A DNA stretch of 64,000 nt. Origin: Thalassospira profundimaris WP0211. Its GTDB lineage: Bacteria; Pseudomonadota; Alphaproteobacteria; Rhodospirillales; Thalassospiraceae. A model generated the notes under the pieces. That model did not search any database, was not told the origin of the DNA, and saw nothing but the letters and a program-made list of their open reading frames with translations. A program made the position numbers and the translations under genes. The stretch spans positions 372,001 through 436,000 of the forward strand of contig NZ_AMRN01000003.1 in NCBI RefSeq assembly GCF_000300275.1, read 5' to 3'. Within the stretch, counting starts at the first letter, position 1, and each line of letters starts with the position of its first letter. Below, piece after piece: positions 7,884-18,265 of the stretch.

Positions 7884-10058
7884 TTACACGAAGTCGAAAC
7901 CGGCCTTGGTCATGGGAAGATCCAGGATCCGCTTGCCGGTTTGCGCAAAGATCGCATTGGCAACGGCCGGCCCGGTTGGGGGCAGACCCGGTTCGCCAAC
8001 ACCGGTCGGTGCACCGTTCGATGGAACGATGGCGACCTCGACTTCGGGCATTTCGGGATTACGAAGCAATTCGTAATCCGGGAAGTTGTACTGATCGACT
8101 TCACCGTCGGTCAGGGTGATCTGATTGCGCAAGATCGCTGTCAGGCCGTAGCCTGCCCCGCCTTCCATCTGCGCACGAATGACGTCGGGGTTTACAGCCA
8201 CACCGCATTCAACCGCCATGAACAGCTTGTTGACATGCACGCTGGTGTCATCGACCGAGACATCCGCCACAACCGCGACGCAGGTATTGAACGAGAAGTG
8301 GCAGGCAAAGCCGCGCTTGTCGCCTTCTTTCCATCCGGAAATCTCACGCACGTGCTTGATGGCTTCAATCATGCGGGCCTGGTTGGGCTGCGCTGCGTCC
8401 AGCATGGCCAGACGCAGTTCGATCGGGTCCTGACCACTTTCGGCTGCGACCATATCCATCAGGGTTTCCATGGCATAGGCGGTGTGGGTATGTCCCACCG
8501 AACGCCACCAAAGAACCGGCACCGGGTTATGGAAATCCGTCAGGCCGATGGCCTGGTTCGGGATGGCATAAAGGCTTTCGGAAACGCCTTCGACAGAGGT
8601 CGCATCAACCCCGTCACGGACCATCATTCCTTCAAAGCTTGTGCCTTTCATGATCGACTTGATCGCAAGGCGATGGTCCCATCCGACGATCTTGCCATCC
8701 GCATCCAGGCCAATCTTTGCCCGGTGTGCTGACATGGCGCGGTAATAGCCGCCCTTCATGTCGTCTTCGCGGCTCCAGACCAGTTTGACCGGGACTTTTT
8801 TGCCCGACACGGCAAAGGCCATGGCAGCCTCGGCATTGTAGTCGGCGGTCGGGTTGGCGCGACGGCCAAACGAACCACCGGCATATAACGTCTTGATTTC
8901 GACTTGTTCGGGTTTAAGCCCAAGGATTGCTGCAACCGTCGGTCGCGTGATGGTCGGGAACTGACAACCGTCATGAACACGCACACCAAAATCGGTTGGT
9001 TCAATCGTGCAGTTCAGAGATTCCATTGACGCATGCGCCAGGTACGGGAAGGTGAAGTCAGCCTCGATGGTTTTTGACGCACCGTCAATCAAGGGTGCGA
9101 CATTCTCGGTCGTGATTTCGTGGCCGATTTCGAATTCCGGCTTTTCATCAAGCAGGGCCTGATGGGCCGCGATCAGGGCATCGGTGCTGCGGGTTTCAGC
9201 AACGCTGAAGTCCCATTCAACCGAAAGCGCATCACGCGCCTGGAATGCCGACCAGGTGTTTTTGCCAAAGGCAACCACACCAGCCTTGTTTGGCAGGACC
9301 TGTGCGGCGATGAAACCACCGACATCCTTTGCCGCACTGTCATCGAAGGAAACAACAGTGCCACCGAATTTCGGGCTGTGCATGATCGCGGCATAGATCA
9401 TGCCGGGCAGATTGACATCCATGGCAAAGATCGCGGTCCCGGTGGTCTTGCCGTGATTGTCCTTGCGGTGGAGCTTTTCGTTGCCGATCAGCTTGAACTG
9501 ATCCGGGGTCTTGATCGTCGGCTTTTCAACGGCTTCAAGGGTTGCTGCAATCGCAACGAATTCGCCAAAGTGCCCGGAATTGCTCCCTGATGAAATGATG
9601 CCGTTCTCAACAGAGATGGTCGATGCATCTACACCCCAGCTTTGGGCCGCTGCACGGACAAGCAAGTCACGCGCGGCAGCACCAGCTTCGCGGTACTGGA
9701 CAAACGAGTTGGCAATCGAGGTCGAACCACCGGTCCCCTGCGCACCAAAGAACAGGTTCTTGTAGCGGACATCATCGGCCGGTGCGAAATCGGTTTTGAC
9801 ACTGTCCCAGTTGGCATCGATTTCTTCGGCAACCAGGGTTGTCAGGCCGGTGGTCGTTCCCTGACCCATTTCGAAATGTTTGATGATGACGGTGACAACA
9901 CCGTCGGCATCAATTTTGACAAATGGGTTCAGGTCGGTATTTGCCGCAAGCGAGCTTCCGGCAGCCAGAACACCCTTGGCATTCACACCGACAAAAAGGG
10001 CTGTGGCGCCAGCGGCCGATCCCTTAAGGAAGCCGCGACGGGATACACTGATGTTCAT
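7884..10058 (-). CDS. Periplasmic molybdenum hydroxylase, large subunit (isoquinoline 1-oxidoreductase beta type, 724 aa)
   Basis: A twin-arginine signal (SRRGFLKGSAAGATALFVG) shows export through Tat in folded form. The rest is the aldehyde oxidase/xanthine dehydrogenase molybdopterin-binding fold as in IorB: GQGTTTGLTTLVAEEI, FGAQGTGGSTSIANSF, YAGGSFGRRA, and near the C-terminus GVGEPGLPPTGPAVANA, which contains the conserved active-site glutamate. Such enzymes hydroxylate N-heterocycles or oxidise aldehydes using water. It follows the 2Fe-2S subunit by 3 bases. No c-type cytochrome gene, the usual electron acceptor, is next to it. The substrate is unknown; N-heterocycle oxidation would fit the nearby amidohydrolase, but that is inference. 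Confidence 0.92.
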   Translation of the reverse strand: MNISVSRRGFLKGSAAGATALFVGVNAKGVLAAGSSLAANTDLNPFVKIDADGVVTVIIKHFEMGQGTTTGLTTLVAEEIDANWDSVKTDFAPADDVRYKNLFFGAQGTGGSTSIANSFVQYREAGAAARDLLVRAAAQSWGVDASTISVENGIISSGSNSGHFGEFVAIAATLEAVEKPTIKTPDQFKLIGNEKLHRKDNHGKTTGTAIFAMDVNLPGMIYAAIMHSPKFGGTVVSFDDSAAKDVGGFIAAQVLPNKAGVVAFGKNTWSAFQARDALSVEWDFSVAETRSTDALIAAHQALLDEKPEFEIGHEITTENVAPLIDGASKTIEADFTFPYLAHASMESLNCTIEPTDFGVRVHDGCQFPTITRPTVAAILGLKPEQVEIKTLYAGGSFGRRANPTADYNAEAAMAFAVSGKKVPVKLVWSREDDMKGGYYRAMSAHRAKIGLDADGKIVGWDHRLAIKSIMKGTSFEGMMVRDGVDATSVEGVSESLYAIPNQAIGLTDFHNPVPVLWWRSVGHTHTAYAMETLMDMVAAESGQDPIELRLAMLDAAQPNQARMIEAIKHVREISGWKEGDKRGFACHFSFNTCVAVVADVSVDDTSVHVNKLFMAVECGVAVNPDVIRAQMEGGAGYGLTAILRNQITLTDGEVDQYNFPDYELLRNPEMPEVEVAIVPSNGAPTGVGEPGLPPTGPAVANAIFAQTGKRILDLPMTKAGFDFV

Positions 10059-10061
10059 GGC

Positions 10062-10523
10062 TTAGGCCTCCAGCTTTTCAGATGCGAGCTTGATGGCTTC
10101 GTTGATGCGGACATAGGTCACACAGCGGCAGGCATTGCCGTACATGTAATCCTTGATTTCCTCATCGGTCGGATTGGGGTTTTCGGTCAAAAGGCCGATG
10201 GCCGACATGATCTGACCGGACTGACACCAGCCGCACTGCACGACATCTTTTTCCTGCCAGGCGGCCTGTACTGCCTTGGCGACCTTGTCGGTTGCCCCTT
10301 CGATGGTGGTGATTTCGCTATCGACCGCATCCTCGACAAAGGTCTGGCAGGAACGGGTCGGGTAACCATCCACATGCACAGTGCAGGCACCACAATAGGC
10401 AACGCCGCAACCAAATTTGGTGCCGGTAAGTTCCAATTCGTCGCGCAGAACCCAAAGCAGCGGGGTGCCCGGTTCGACATCAACGGTACGGGATTCTCCA
10501 TTGATCTTAAGCTGATATTGCAT
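10062..10523 (-). CDS. (2Fe-2S)-binding small subunit of the molybdenum hydroxylase (IorA type, 153 aa)
   Basis: The plant-type ferredoxin cluster motif CGVAYCGACTVHVDG with a later Cys (TRSC) binds the first 2Fe-2S cluster. The helical domain motif CGWCQSGQ plus ACRCVTYVRI binds the second. The protein has no signal of its own, as is normal: it is carried out by the Tat signal of the large subunit. The frame is open for another 66 codons upstream, but homology starts at the ATG at 10523, which has a good purine-rich site (GAGAGAGATGAGG). It is the first gene of the operon. Confidence 0.93.
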   Translation of the reverse strand: MQYQLKINGESRTVDVEPGTPLLWVLRDELELTGTKFGCGVAYCGACTVHVDGYPTRSCQTFVEDAVDSEITTIEGATDKVAKAVQAAWQEKDVVQCGWCQSGQIMSAIGLLTENPNPTDEEIKDYMYGNACRCVTYVRINEAIKLASEKLEA

Positions 10524-10720
10524 GACCGCCTCATCTCTCTCTTTTGGCTTGTTATGCCTGATCATCGCGTGGGGGCAGGTAACCAAGCGGTAAACGCCCG
10601 GAATGCGTGATCTGGTAGTGATGGGATGGCGATCTCCGGGCCGGTCGGAGGGCAATAGCGGCAGCCTGCCAAGGGAATTAAGAAGGATCGCGCGGGACGT
10701 CGGAGACGAGAAAGAGATCA

Positions 10721-10761
10721 AAACAAAAAGCCTGCCAGTGCATGGACACCGACAGGCTTTT
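10721..10761 (-). terminator. Intrinsic terminator after the DUF1127 gene
   Basis: Read on the minus strand, AAGCCTG pairs with CAGGCTT (plus-strand positions about 10727-10734 and 10753-10760) and is followed by TTTTGTTTT. It lies 52 bases beyond the stop of the DUF1127 gene. Confidence 0.8.
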
Positions 10762-10812
10762 AAGGCCGGTCCGTCAGGTGGGGCGCCTGATGACCGTTAA
10801 TAAGGGAGGTCG

Positions 10813-11046
10813 TTATCTCGGCAGGTGGCCATGTTCGCAGACGAACGCGACGTCATTGCGGGCAATGCCGATATCTTCAAGCACTTCGCGTGGGGCGTTG
10901 CGAAGCATTTCTGCATCACGGGCGACCTTGTAGGCTTGTGCCCATTTGCGCGGGAAAAGGACGAGCCAGCGCCAGATGGTTACGCCTGATACCGGCGCGA
11001 CATTGGTGGTGGCGACGAGGGATCCATTTGTAAACTGTGCTGGCAT
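10813..11046 (-). CDS. Small DUF1127 (YjiS-like) protein (77 aa)
   Basis: The C-terminal part contains the DUF1127 pattern: ARDAEMLRNAPREVLEDIGI, then ARNDV. Proteins of this alphaproteobacterial family are short, basic and often stress- or phosphate-related; some bind RNA. Here it is a stand-alone gene divergent from an Lrp-family regulator, with its own terminator. A GTG or TTG start closer to the domain cannot be excluded, since the site upstream of the ATG at 11046 is weak. Confidence 0.75.
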   Translation of the reverse strand: MPAQFTNGSLVATTNVAPVSGVTIWRWLVLFPRKWAQAYKVARDAEMLRNAPREVLEDIGIARNDVAFVCEHGHLPR

Positions 11047-11213
11047 GATGCTGGCTCGCTAGTTTGTTTGCTAATAAGGGGACAAAGTTTCCTTCGGACC
11101 CACAAACAATTTACGTCTGGATTATGTGAAACGGCGCGCAAAGTTCGCAAATCCGTGCGAGATTTTCGCAAAGAATCTGTAAAAACGATTTTCTTTCGCG
11201 GGCTGCTTCGGTC

Positions 11214-11696
11214 ATGTTTATCCGAAGGATGTTACAGCGTCGTTTGGGATATTGGACCTTGGCGGAACTCGATAAATTTGACTATCGCCTGCTGGAATTA
11301 TTGCAGGAAAACAGTCGCTTAACAGGTAATGAGCTGTCCGCGAAAGTTGGTCTTTCATCGGCGGCCTGTTTGCGCCGGGTGCAGCGTCTGCGCGAAACCG
11401 GGGTGATTGAACGCGATGTTGCGATCGTGTCACCCAAGGTGTTTGGCAAGAAGATGATGGTGATCGTGCTTCTGACCATGGAGCGCGACCGCCCGGATCG
11501 GTATATGCTGATGCGTGAGGAATTCGGCAGAATGCCTGAGGTTGTGCAGTGTCATCATGTGACAGGGGCGCATGATTTTGTCCTGCGTATTCAGGTCAGC
11601 GACATGGAAGAATACAGCGCCTTTGTCGACCGGGTGTTTCATGAACCCTATATCAAACGCTATGAAAGTCTGGCGGTTTTGGGATCGCTGAAATAG
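11214..11696 (+). CDS. Lrp/AsnC-family transcriptional regulator (about 145-160 aa)
   Basis: The helix-turn-helix begins at LAELDKFDYRLLELLQENSR and includes the recognition region LSSAACLRRVQRLRETGVI. The RAM effector-binding domain follows, with HHVTGAHDFVLRI as its conserved core. The longest frame starts at the ATG at 11214, but homology begins some 15 residues later, so a TTG start at 11259 is possible; neither has a convincing ribosome-binding site. Lrp regulators often act on a divergent neighbour, here the DUF1127 gene, with 167 bases between them. Confidence 0.88.
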   Translation: MFIRRMLQRRLGYWTLAELDKFDYRLLELLQENSRLTGNELSAKVGLSSAACLRRVQRLRETGVIERDVAIVSPKVFGKKMMVIVLLTMERDRPDRYMLMREEFGRMPEVVQCHHVTGAHDFVLRIQVSDMEEYSAFVDRVFHEPYIKRYESLAVLGSLK

Positions 11697-11773
11697 CGCC
11701 AAAAGGGGCTTTTTGGGTATTCACTTAAAATGAATAACCAAGCCCATTATTCAATATTGGTGAAAAGTCTGGC

Positions 11774-11792
11774 ATCGGGCAGAAAGCCCGAT
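11774..11792 (-). terminator. Possible terminator of the osmolyte ABC operon
   Basis: ATCGGGC (11774-11780) pairs perfectly with GCCCGAT (11786-11792) around AGAAA. It lies 70 bases beyond the stop of the ATPase gene read on the minus strand. No long T run follows on that strand, so the assignment is tentative. Confidence 0.4.
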
Positions 11793-11862
11793 ATTGGACA
11801 TCATTTTAATCCTCATACAATTGCAATGACGCCCAAATCGAAAATCCGACATGCGCGTTTCG

Positions 11863-12936
<1,074 letters not shown>

Positions 12937-12937
12937 T

Positions 12938-14305
12938 TTATGTGTTCTCCTGATCTGCGGTGCCGGTTTTCGAAAGGTGTGGGGTGATGGGCAAAGTTTC
13001 GGGACGGGCCGCCCAATAAAGCGACATCGATGCCGTCCACGAAAAATCCGTGCCCCCGCCACCACGGCCGGTCACCGGGCAGAAATATTCACGAAAATCG
13101 GATTGGTCGATAAGGGACTGCGTATCGCGCCGGATACGCTCGGCAAGGTCGGTTTCGCCATGCTCAGACAATCCGGTGGCAATCATCCAGTTGACCATGG
13201 CCCAAACCGGACCGCGCCAATAACGAATGGAATCAAACAGTTCATGATTGGGATCGAAGCTTGGAACGCCGTGTTTGACCTGCGAAAGCCAGTGGGTCAG
13301 GGTTGCGGCCATCTTGGTTGTGCGCGTCGGTTCGACCGGACCGGCAAAGAGTGCAAGCCAGCTTCCTGATGTCAGGCCGGTGGCGTGTTCATCGCGACGC
13401 AAATCAAGCGTGACATAGCCGCCGACGGTTTCTGACCAAAGCAACTCAAACCCGGCATCAAGACGGGCGAGGCGGGCGGTGGCGCGGGCGGCGATATCAC
13501 CCTGGCCCAGTAGCGTTGCCATATTGATCAGGTCGCGTTCGGCCCGCCGCAGGATGGCATTCATGCCCGGTTCGGCGACCCAGAACGGGCAGTTGCGCGC
13601 GATGTGGTCCGTGTTCCAGTTGCAATCGCGTCCGAATTTGACCAGCGCCATATAGTGATCATAGTCGTTGTTTTTAGGACGTTCGTCTTCGTTGACGATA
13701 TCGGTATCACGGCGGTGATAGGTGCCGACCCCGGTGGTGTCGATAAAGGATAAGGGGCGATCCCAGTCGGGCAGATTATCGCGGCCACTTTCCCATGGAT
13801 GCATGATCGCAACCACGCCGCGCCCATCCGGATCGCGGGCATCGAGGAACCATTGATGCCAGCGATCAAGTTTGGGCAGAAGCTTTGCCGCGCGGTCGCG
13901 ATGGGCAGCACTGTCTTCGGCCAGAAGCCGTTCGATCACGGTTGCCGCCACCGGGGGCTGGGTGATGCCCGATGTTGGCGGGCTTTTGGCGATGTCGGTC
14001 GTGCCCCACTGTTCCGGTCCGGGGAAGTAGCTTTTTTCCTCTTTCCAGAAAATGATGTGCGGCACCATGCCGTTGTCCCATTGCGCGGAAAGCAGGCTTT
14101 CGACTTCCTGCCAGGCACGGTCAGAATCAAACACCGAAAAGCCAAGGGCAACCAGCGCGCTATCCCAGTTCCACTGGAACGGATAGAGCTTGGCACTTGG
14201 CACGGTATAGCCGCCGCGATCATTGCCAATAAGGATGTCGGCCGCACGTCTGTTGGTGCCGGTAAGCTGATCGAGGGATAGGCGCATCTGGCTCATCTGA
14301 CTCAT
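12938..14305 (-). CDS. GH63-like glycoside hydrolase, glucosylglycerate/mannosylglycerate hydrolase type (455 aa)
   Basis: An (alpha/alpha)6-barrel hydrolase of the MGH1-like/GH63 group: [40 protein letters not shown] (with the candidate catalytic Asp), [13 protein letters not shown] and [12 protein letters not shown] are recognisable conserved blocks. No signal peptide, so hydrolysis is cytoplasmic, after import. It overlaps the permease gene by 4 bases (ATGA) and precedes the ATPase by one base, so it is an integral part of the transport operon. Characterised relatives release glucose or mannose from glucosylglycerate or mannosylglycerate, both compatible solutes. Trehalose-like disaccharides are the main alternative. 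Confidence 0.85.
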   Translation of the reverse strand: MSQMSQMRLSLDQLTGTNRRAADILIGNDRGGYTVPSAKLYPFQWNWDSALVALGFSVFDSDRAWQEVESLLSAQWDNGMVPHIIFWKEEKSYFPGPEQWGTTDIAKSPPTSGITQPPVAATVIERLLAEDSAAHRDRAAKLLPKLDRWHQWFLDARDPDGRGVVAIMHPWESGRDNLPDWDRPLSFIDTTGVGTYHRRDTDIVNEDERPKNNDYDHYMALVKFGRDCNWNTDHIARNCPFWVAEPGMNAILRRAERDLINMATLLGQGDIAARATARLARLDAGFELLWSETVGGYVTLDLRRDEHATGLTSGSWLALFAGPVEPTRTTKMAATLTHWLSQVKHGVPSFDPNHELFDSIRYWRGPVWAMVNWMIATGLSEHGETDLAERIRRDTQSLIDQSDFREYFCPVTGRGGGGTDFSWTASMSLYWAARPETLPITPHLSKTGTADQENT

Positions 14306-15531
14306 CCCTTGACACTCCCGGCGGTCAGGCCCTGAACGAGGAAGCGTTCAAACCACAGGAAAATGACCAGGATCGGCACCGTTGCGATCACCGCACCGGC
14401 CATCAGGTGTTGGCGCGGGACTTCCGATGAATTGAGCGACACCACCCCGCGCGACAGGGTGAAGATGTCGGGATCATCAAGGAACATGAAGGCAAACAAG
14501 AACTCGTTCCAGGCGATCATGAAGACATAAAGCGACACCGATGCCAGTGCCGGCAAGGCGAGCGGCAGGGTGATTTTCCAGATCACACCAAAGCGTGACA
14601 GACCATCCATCAGACCGGCTTCTTCGAGTTCGGCGGGGAGGCCGCGGAAATAGCCCTGCAGCATGTAAAGGGCCACGGGCACCGTGGTGGCCGGATAGAC
14701 GATCAGAAGGCCAACTACCGTATTGCGCAGGCCAAGCTGGCTAAACACGGCATAAAGCGGAATGACCAGAACGATCATCGGCACCAGATAGATCAGCAGG
14801 ATCGAGCTTGAAAGCACCGTCTGTCCGGGGAATTTCAAACGCGCTACCGCATAGGCGCCGGGGATCGAAAAGGCCAGCGTGATCAAAACGGTGCAGACCG
14901 ACACGATGGTCGAAATCAGCAGGAAGCGGCCAAAATTGAACTTGGTGAACAGTTCGACATAGCTGTCAAACAGGCTGGCCGCACCCTGTGTCAGATCAAT
15001 CGACAGATCCAGCGGGTTCAGGAACAGATCCTGCTGGTTCTTGAGGCTGGTCATCACCATCACGTAGAAGGGCAGGATGACAATGACGCTAAAGAACACA
15101 AAGCCAAAGCCCTTGAGTGTGCGGACAATCACCAGATCAATCTTATAGCGTTTGAGCATGCCCGACTGAATGTCGATCAGGACCGCCCGGTTGGCAAAAG
15201 TCACGGTAAGTGCGATCAACCCGACGCCAAATGCCTGAATAAGCGAACTTTCCGAAAAGGCCAGACTGAACGGTGCGCCAAAGGAGACCAGCATCATGGT
15301 TATGATGACGCCAGCAAAGGCGACAAGGTAAAGCCCCGGTGTGCGATCCGCGGGCGCGCGCAGCATGATGATGGCGGCATTGACCGCCCCGCCAAGTGCG
15401 CCCGCCGATATGATCGGTGTGGCCGGAAGGCCAGTGATCAGGGTTAATGAAATGCCGGTGAGGGCAACGGCAATTGTACCCCAAAGCAAACCGGTCAGCA
15501 GACCCAGAAGAAGACCCGTACCGATACGCAT
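14302..15531 (-). CDS. Sugar ABC permease (MalG type) with extra N-terminal membrane domain (409 aa)
   Basis: Residues about 135-409 are an ordinary MalG-like permease ending with the EAA loop (ELEEAGLMDGLSRFGVIWKI) and C-terminal helices. The first 130 residues are additional: four hydrophobic stretches (around 5-30, 40-58, 67-87 and 95-113) that MalG proteins of about 280 residues lack. The start overlaps the stop of the other permease by one base. Likely inner membrane, with six core helices plus the four-helix extension. The function of the extension is unknown. Confidence 0.9.
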   Translation of the reverse strand: MRIGTGLLLGLLTGLLWGTIAVALTGISLTLITGLPATPIISAGALGGAVNAAIIMLRAPADRTPGLYLVAFAGVIITMMLVSFGAPFSLAFSESSLIQAFGVGLIALTVTFANRAVLIDIQSGMLKRYKIDLVIVRTLKGFGFVFFSVIVILPFYVMVMTSLKNQQDLFLNPLDLSIDLTQGAASLFDSYVELFTKFNFGRFLLISTIVSVCTVLITLAFSIPGAYAVARLKFPGQTVLSSSILLIYLVPMIVLVIPLYAVFSQLGLRNTVVGLLIVYPATTVPVALYMLQGYFRGLPAELEEAGLMDGLSRFGVIWKITLPLALPALASVSLYVFMIAWNEFLFAFMFLDDPDIFTLSRGVVSLNSSEVPRQHLMAGAVIATVPILVIFLWFERFLVQGLTAGSVKG

Positions 15532-16847
15532 TACGAATCCTCCCGATGGACGAATTTGAAATAGAACACGGCAAAGACCAGAAGCAGGATGAAGATGGCA
15601 ACCGCCACCGCCGCCCCGGCGCCAAGATTGGACAGGGCAAAGCCCTGTTCATAGACATCGACCGTGAGTGTGCGCGTGCCTGCCGCCCCGCCGGTCAGAA
15701 GGAAGATGTCGTCGAACTTGTTGAACGTCCAAATGAAGCGCAGCAGGAACAGCGTCGACAGAATCCCCAGAAGTTGCGGCAGGGAAATGTGCCAGAACTG
15801 TTGCAAGGGCGTGGCACCATCGACCTCTGCGGCCTCGTACATGTCTGATGAAATCGACTGCATCCGGGCCAGAATGAACAGGAAGGACAGCGGGAAATAA
15901 CGCCAGGCTTCAAAGGCAATCACCGTTGCCAAGGCCAGCGGGAAATCGATGGTGAGCCCAAAAACATCAATGGGAATGTCGCGCTGACCAAAGAAGTTTA
16001 CGCCTTCGTCGGCAAGGTTCATGCGTTGCAAGATGGCATTGAAGGTGCCGTTGAAGGGATCAAGCAGGATCACCCAGGTAAAGGCAACCGCGATCACCGG
16101 TGCCACATAGGGAAACAGGAAAAGCCCGCGAATGATCGAGCGGCCAGCAAAGGGTTTGTTGAGCATCTGTGCGGCAAACAGGCCCAAAACCAGTGCGCCC
16201 AGCGTGCCAAAGACCGTGTAGGTGATCGTCACCCACAGCACCGACCAGAATTCGTGGGAATCAAATATCCGCGCGAAGTTATCAAGGGTGAATTCACTGT
16301 TGGTCAGGATGTTGTCGGACGTGCCGGTAACGGTGGGTTCGCTATCGCGCGGGGAAACCGGATTGGCGGCAAAGCTTTCATCTGAAACAGCCGTCATTTT
16401 AAGCCGGGTACGCTCGCCAGCTGGAAGGCCATCAAGGGCACAGCGGACCTCAGCCCCCGTGACCGTACAAACATCCCCCGGATCAATGACCGTAATGCCC
16501 GCAGGCAAAGTATCGGTCAGGACGACGTCGGTGATATCGCCGTCGCGCGATGAATTGCGCAGGCGGTACTGGATTTCAAATTCCTGTCCGGCGATGTCAA
16601 AATCGCCCCGCACCCGTTCGGACACCACCGGGGTTGGCGGACGCAAATCCGATAGTGTGACCGGCTTGACCGAAATCCAGAAATTGGCCAGCAACGGAAA
16701 CAGGACAATGCCCATGACAATCAGAAATGTCGGGGCCAGCATCCAAAGGGCAAGCCGTGCTTCGCGCCGGGCCATCGGGCCCAGTTTGCCTTTGCGCGGC
16801 GGCGTGGTGGTTGCCGGGGGGTGAGCGGTTGAGTTGGAAGGGGCCAT
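15531..16847 (-). CDS. Sugar ABC permease (MalF type) with a DUF11-like periplasmic insertion (438 aa)
   Basis: After a cytoplasmic N-terminus and a first membrane helix (about 33-60) comes an insertion of about 105 residues (70-175). Its segment ITDVVLTDTLPAGITVI strongly resembles the DUF11 beta-sandwich repeat of bacterial surface proteins, and two cysteines (127 and 136) could form a disulfide. A normal MalF-type permease follows, with the EAA loop EAAEVDGATPLQQFWHI. The topology places the insertion in the periplasm, next to the binding protein. It pairs with the following permease gene. Confidence 0.88.
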   Translation of the reverse strand: MAPSNSTAHPPATTTPPRKGKLGPMARREARLALWMLAPTFLIVMGIVLFPLLANFWISVKPVTLSDLRPPTPVVSERVRGDFDIAGQEFEIQYRLRNSSRDGDITDVVLTDTLPAGITVIDPGDVCTVTGAEVRCALDGLPAGERTRLKMTAVSDESFAANPVSPRDSEPTVTGTSDNILTNSEFTLDNFARIFDSHEFWSVLWVTITYTVFGTLGALVLGLFAAQMLNKPFAGRSIIRGLFLFPYVAPVIAVAFTWVILLDPFNGTFNAILQRMNLADEGVNFFGQRDIPIDVFGLTIDFPLALATVIAFEAWRYFPLSFLFILARMQSISSDMYEAAEVDGATPLQQFWHISLPQLLGILSTLFLLRFIWTFNKFDDIFLLTGGAAGTRTLTVDVYEQGFALSNLGAGAAVAVAIFILLLVFAVFYFKFVHREDS

Positions 16848-16918
16848 CGTCTTGAAATCCGTTGTGAAAATCGGAAATCCGGGGCGCGGTGATAATCTGC
16901 GCCCCGGATCAAGATCGC

Positions 16919-18265
16919 TTATTCGATGTTGCTGACTTCTTCGTTGATCAGATCAGCAGTTGCATCGGCGTTACGTTCGCCGTCGATGAATTCGCGCACA
17001 CGGCGATTGATGACCTGACTGTTGATGATGCGCGATGCCTTGGCCAGCTGACCTTCGGCAACACCCCAACGGTTTGCGGTTTCAAGACCGGAAACGATAT
17101 CGGTGATGACGGCCGGGTCATAGAGCTCCGACAGTGGTTTTTTGCGATCCACACCGACCGGAAGGGTGGCCCATGCCTTGACAAACTCATCGGGATTTTC
17201 GGCGGTGCCATGACGGACCGGGAATTTGCCCTCTGGCGCGATGGAAAGGGTGCTGGTGTAACCTTCACCGAGCGAGAATTTGACAAATTCCTCGGCCGGG
17301 TCGGTATCGGCATCATTGGTAATGCCGAAATAACGAATGTCACCCCAGGCGGCGCCATTCGGATTGGACGGGCCCATCAGACGGGTGACAACACCGGTTT
17401 TCGAGGCGAGCTCGCCCGAGGTGGGATCGTTATTGATGGTGGGCGGGGCGCTGTCACGCAGGCCTGCCAGTTCATCAAGGATGAAGGGCGACCAGATGAT
17501 CATCGCTGCTTTGCCCGCGAAGTAAACCTCGCGCGACTGTTTCCAGTACAGATCACCGGGGGGCGATGCATCGGCGAGTTTTTTATAAAACTCAAGCGCC
17601 TCGACGAGCTTTGCCTTGTCAAAACCGACCGAGCCATCGGCGGCCACCGGGGTTGCGCCGTTTGCCAGGAAGACGTGCTCAAGCACCTGGCTCATGAAGT
17701 TTTCATCGATCTTGGTCGCGGCGACAAAGCCATACATTTCAGGCGGATTGTGCAGGGCTTCGATGGCCTTGACGATATTGGCATACGTGTTGGGGGCCTC
17801 AAGACCGGCTTCGTCAAACAGGTCCTTGCGATAAAGCACCATCTGGGTCCAGCCATCAGAGGGCACGGCGGCAACTTCGCCGTCGAAATCGGCCATGCTG
17901 AGTGCGGCCGGTGCGAAGGTATCCTTGCCCAACTGGTTGACGACTTCGTTATTGGCTTCGGTATCAAGGATGCCGGCCTCGGACCAGGGCAGGACATATT
18001 GCAGTGTCAGATAAATGACGTCTGGCAAGTCACCGGCGGCATAGGCCGCGGTGGCACGCGTGCCAAGTTCGGTTTCCGTGACCGGAATGACTTCGACAGA
18101 AGTGCCGGTTTTGGCTTCGAACTCCTTGGCCATTTCTTCTTGCTTGGCCAGGCGTTCGGGTTGTTCTTCGGTGGTCCAGAACCGCAGTTGCGCACTGGCG
18201 ATGCTGGTGGAAACCAGCAGACCGGCGGCTGCGAGTGTCAATGCACGCGTAAACCTTGTTTTCAT
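16919..18265 (-). CDS. Extracellular sugar-binding protein of the ABC transporter (448 aa)
   Basis: A Sec signal peptide (MKTRFTRALTLAAAGLLVST, then SIASA before the likely cleavage site) precedes a family 1 solute-binding protein fold. Recognisable parts are FWTTEEQPERLAKQEEMAKEF, AYAAGDLPDVIYL and the hinge-side GKAAMIIWSPFIL. The length is typical. The start at 18265 has AGGGAGG upstream and overlaps the LacI regulator stop by 4 bases, so regulator and transporter form one transcript. The ligand is inferred from the hydrolase to be glucosylglycerate or another glucoside osmolyte. Confidence 0.9.
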   Translation of the reverse strand: MKTRFTRALTLAAAGLLVSTSIASAQLRFWTTEEQPERLAKQEEMAKEFEAKTGTSVEVIPVTETELGTRATAAYAAGDLPDVIYLTLQYVLPWSEAGILDTEANNEVVNQLGKDTFAPAALSMADFDGEVAAVPSDGWTQMVLYRKDLFDEAGLEAPNTYANIVKAIEALHNPPEMYGFVAATKIDENFMSQVLEHVFLANGATPVAADGSVGFDKAKLVEALEFYKKLADASPPGDLYWKQSREVYFAGKAAMIIWSPFILDELAGLRDSAPPTINNDPTSGELASKTGVVTRLMGPSNPNGAAWGDIRYFGITNDADTDPAEEFVKFSLGEGYTSTLSIAPEGKFPVRHGTAENPDEFVKAWATLPVGVDRKKPLSELYDPAVITDIVSGLETANRWGVAEGQLAKASRIINSQVINRRVREFIDGERNADATADLINEEVSNIE

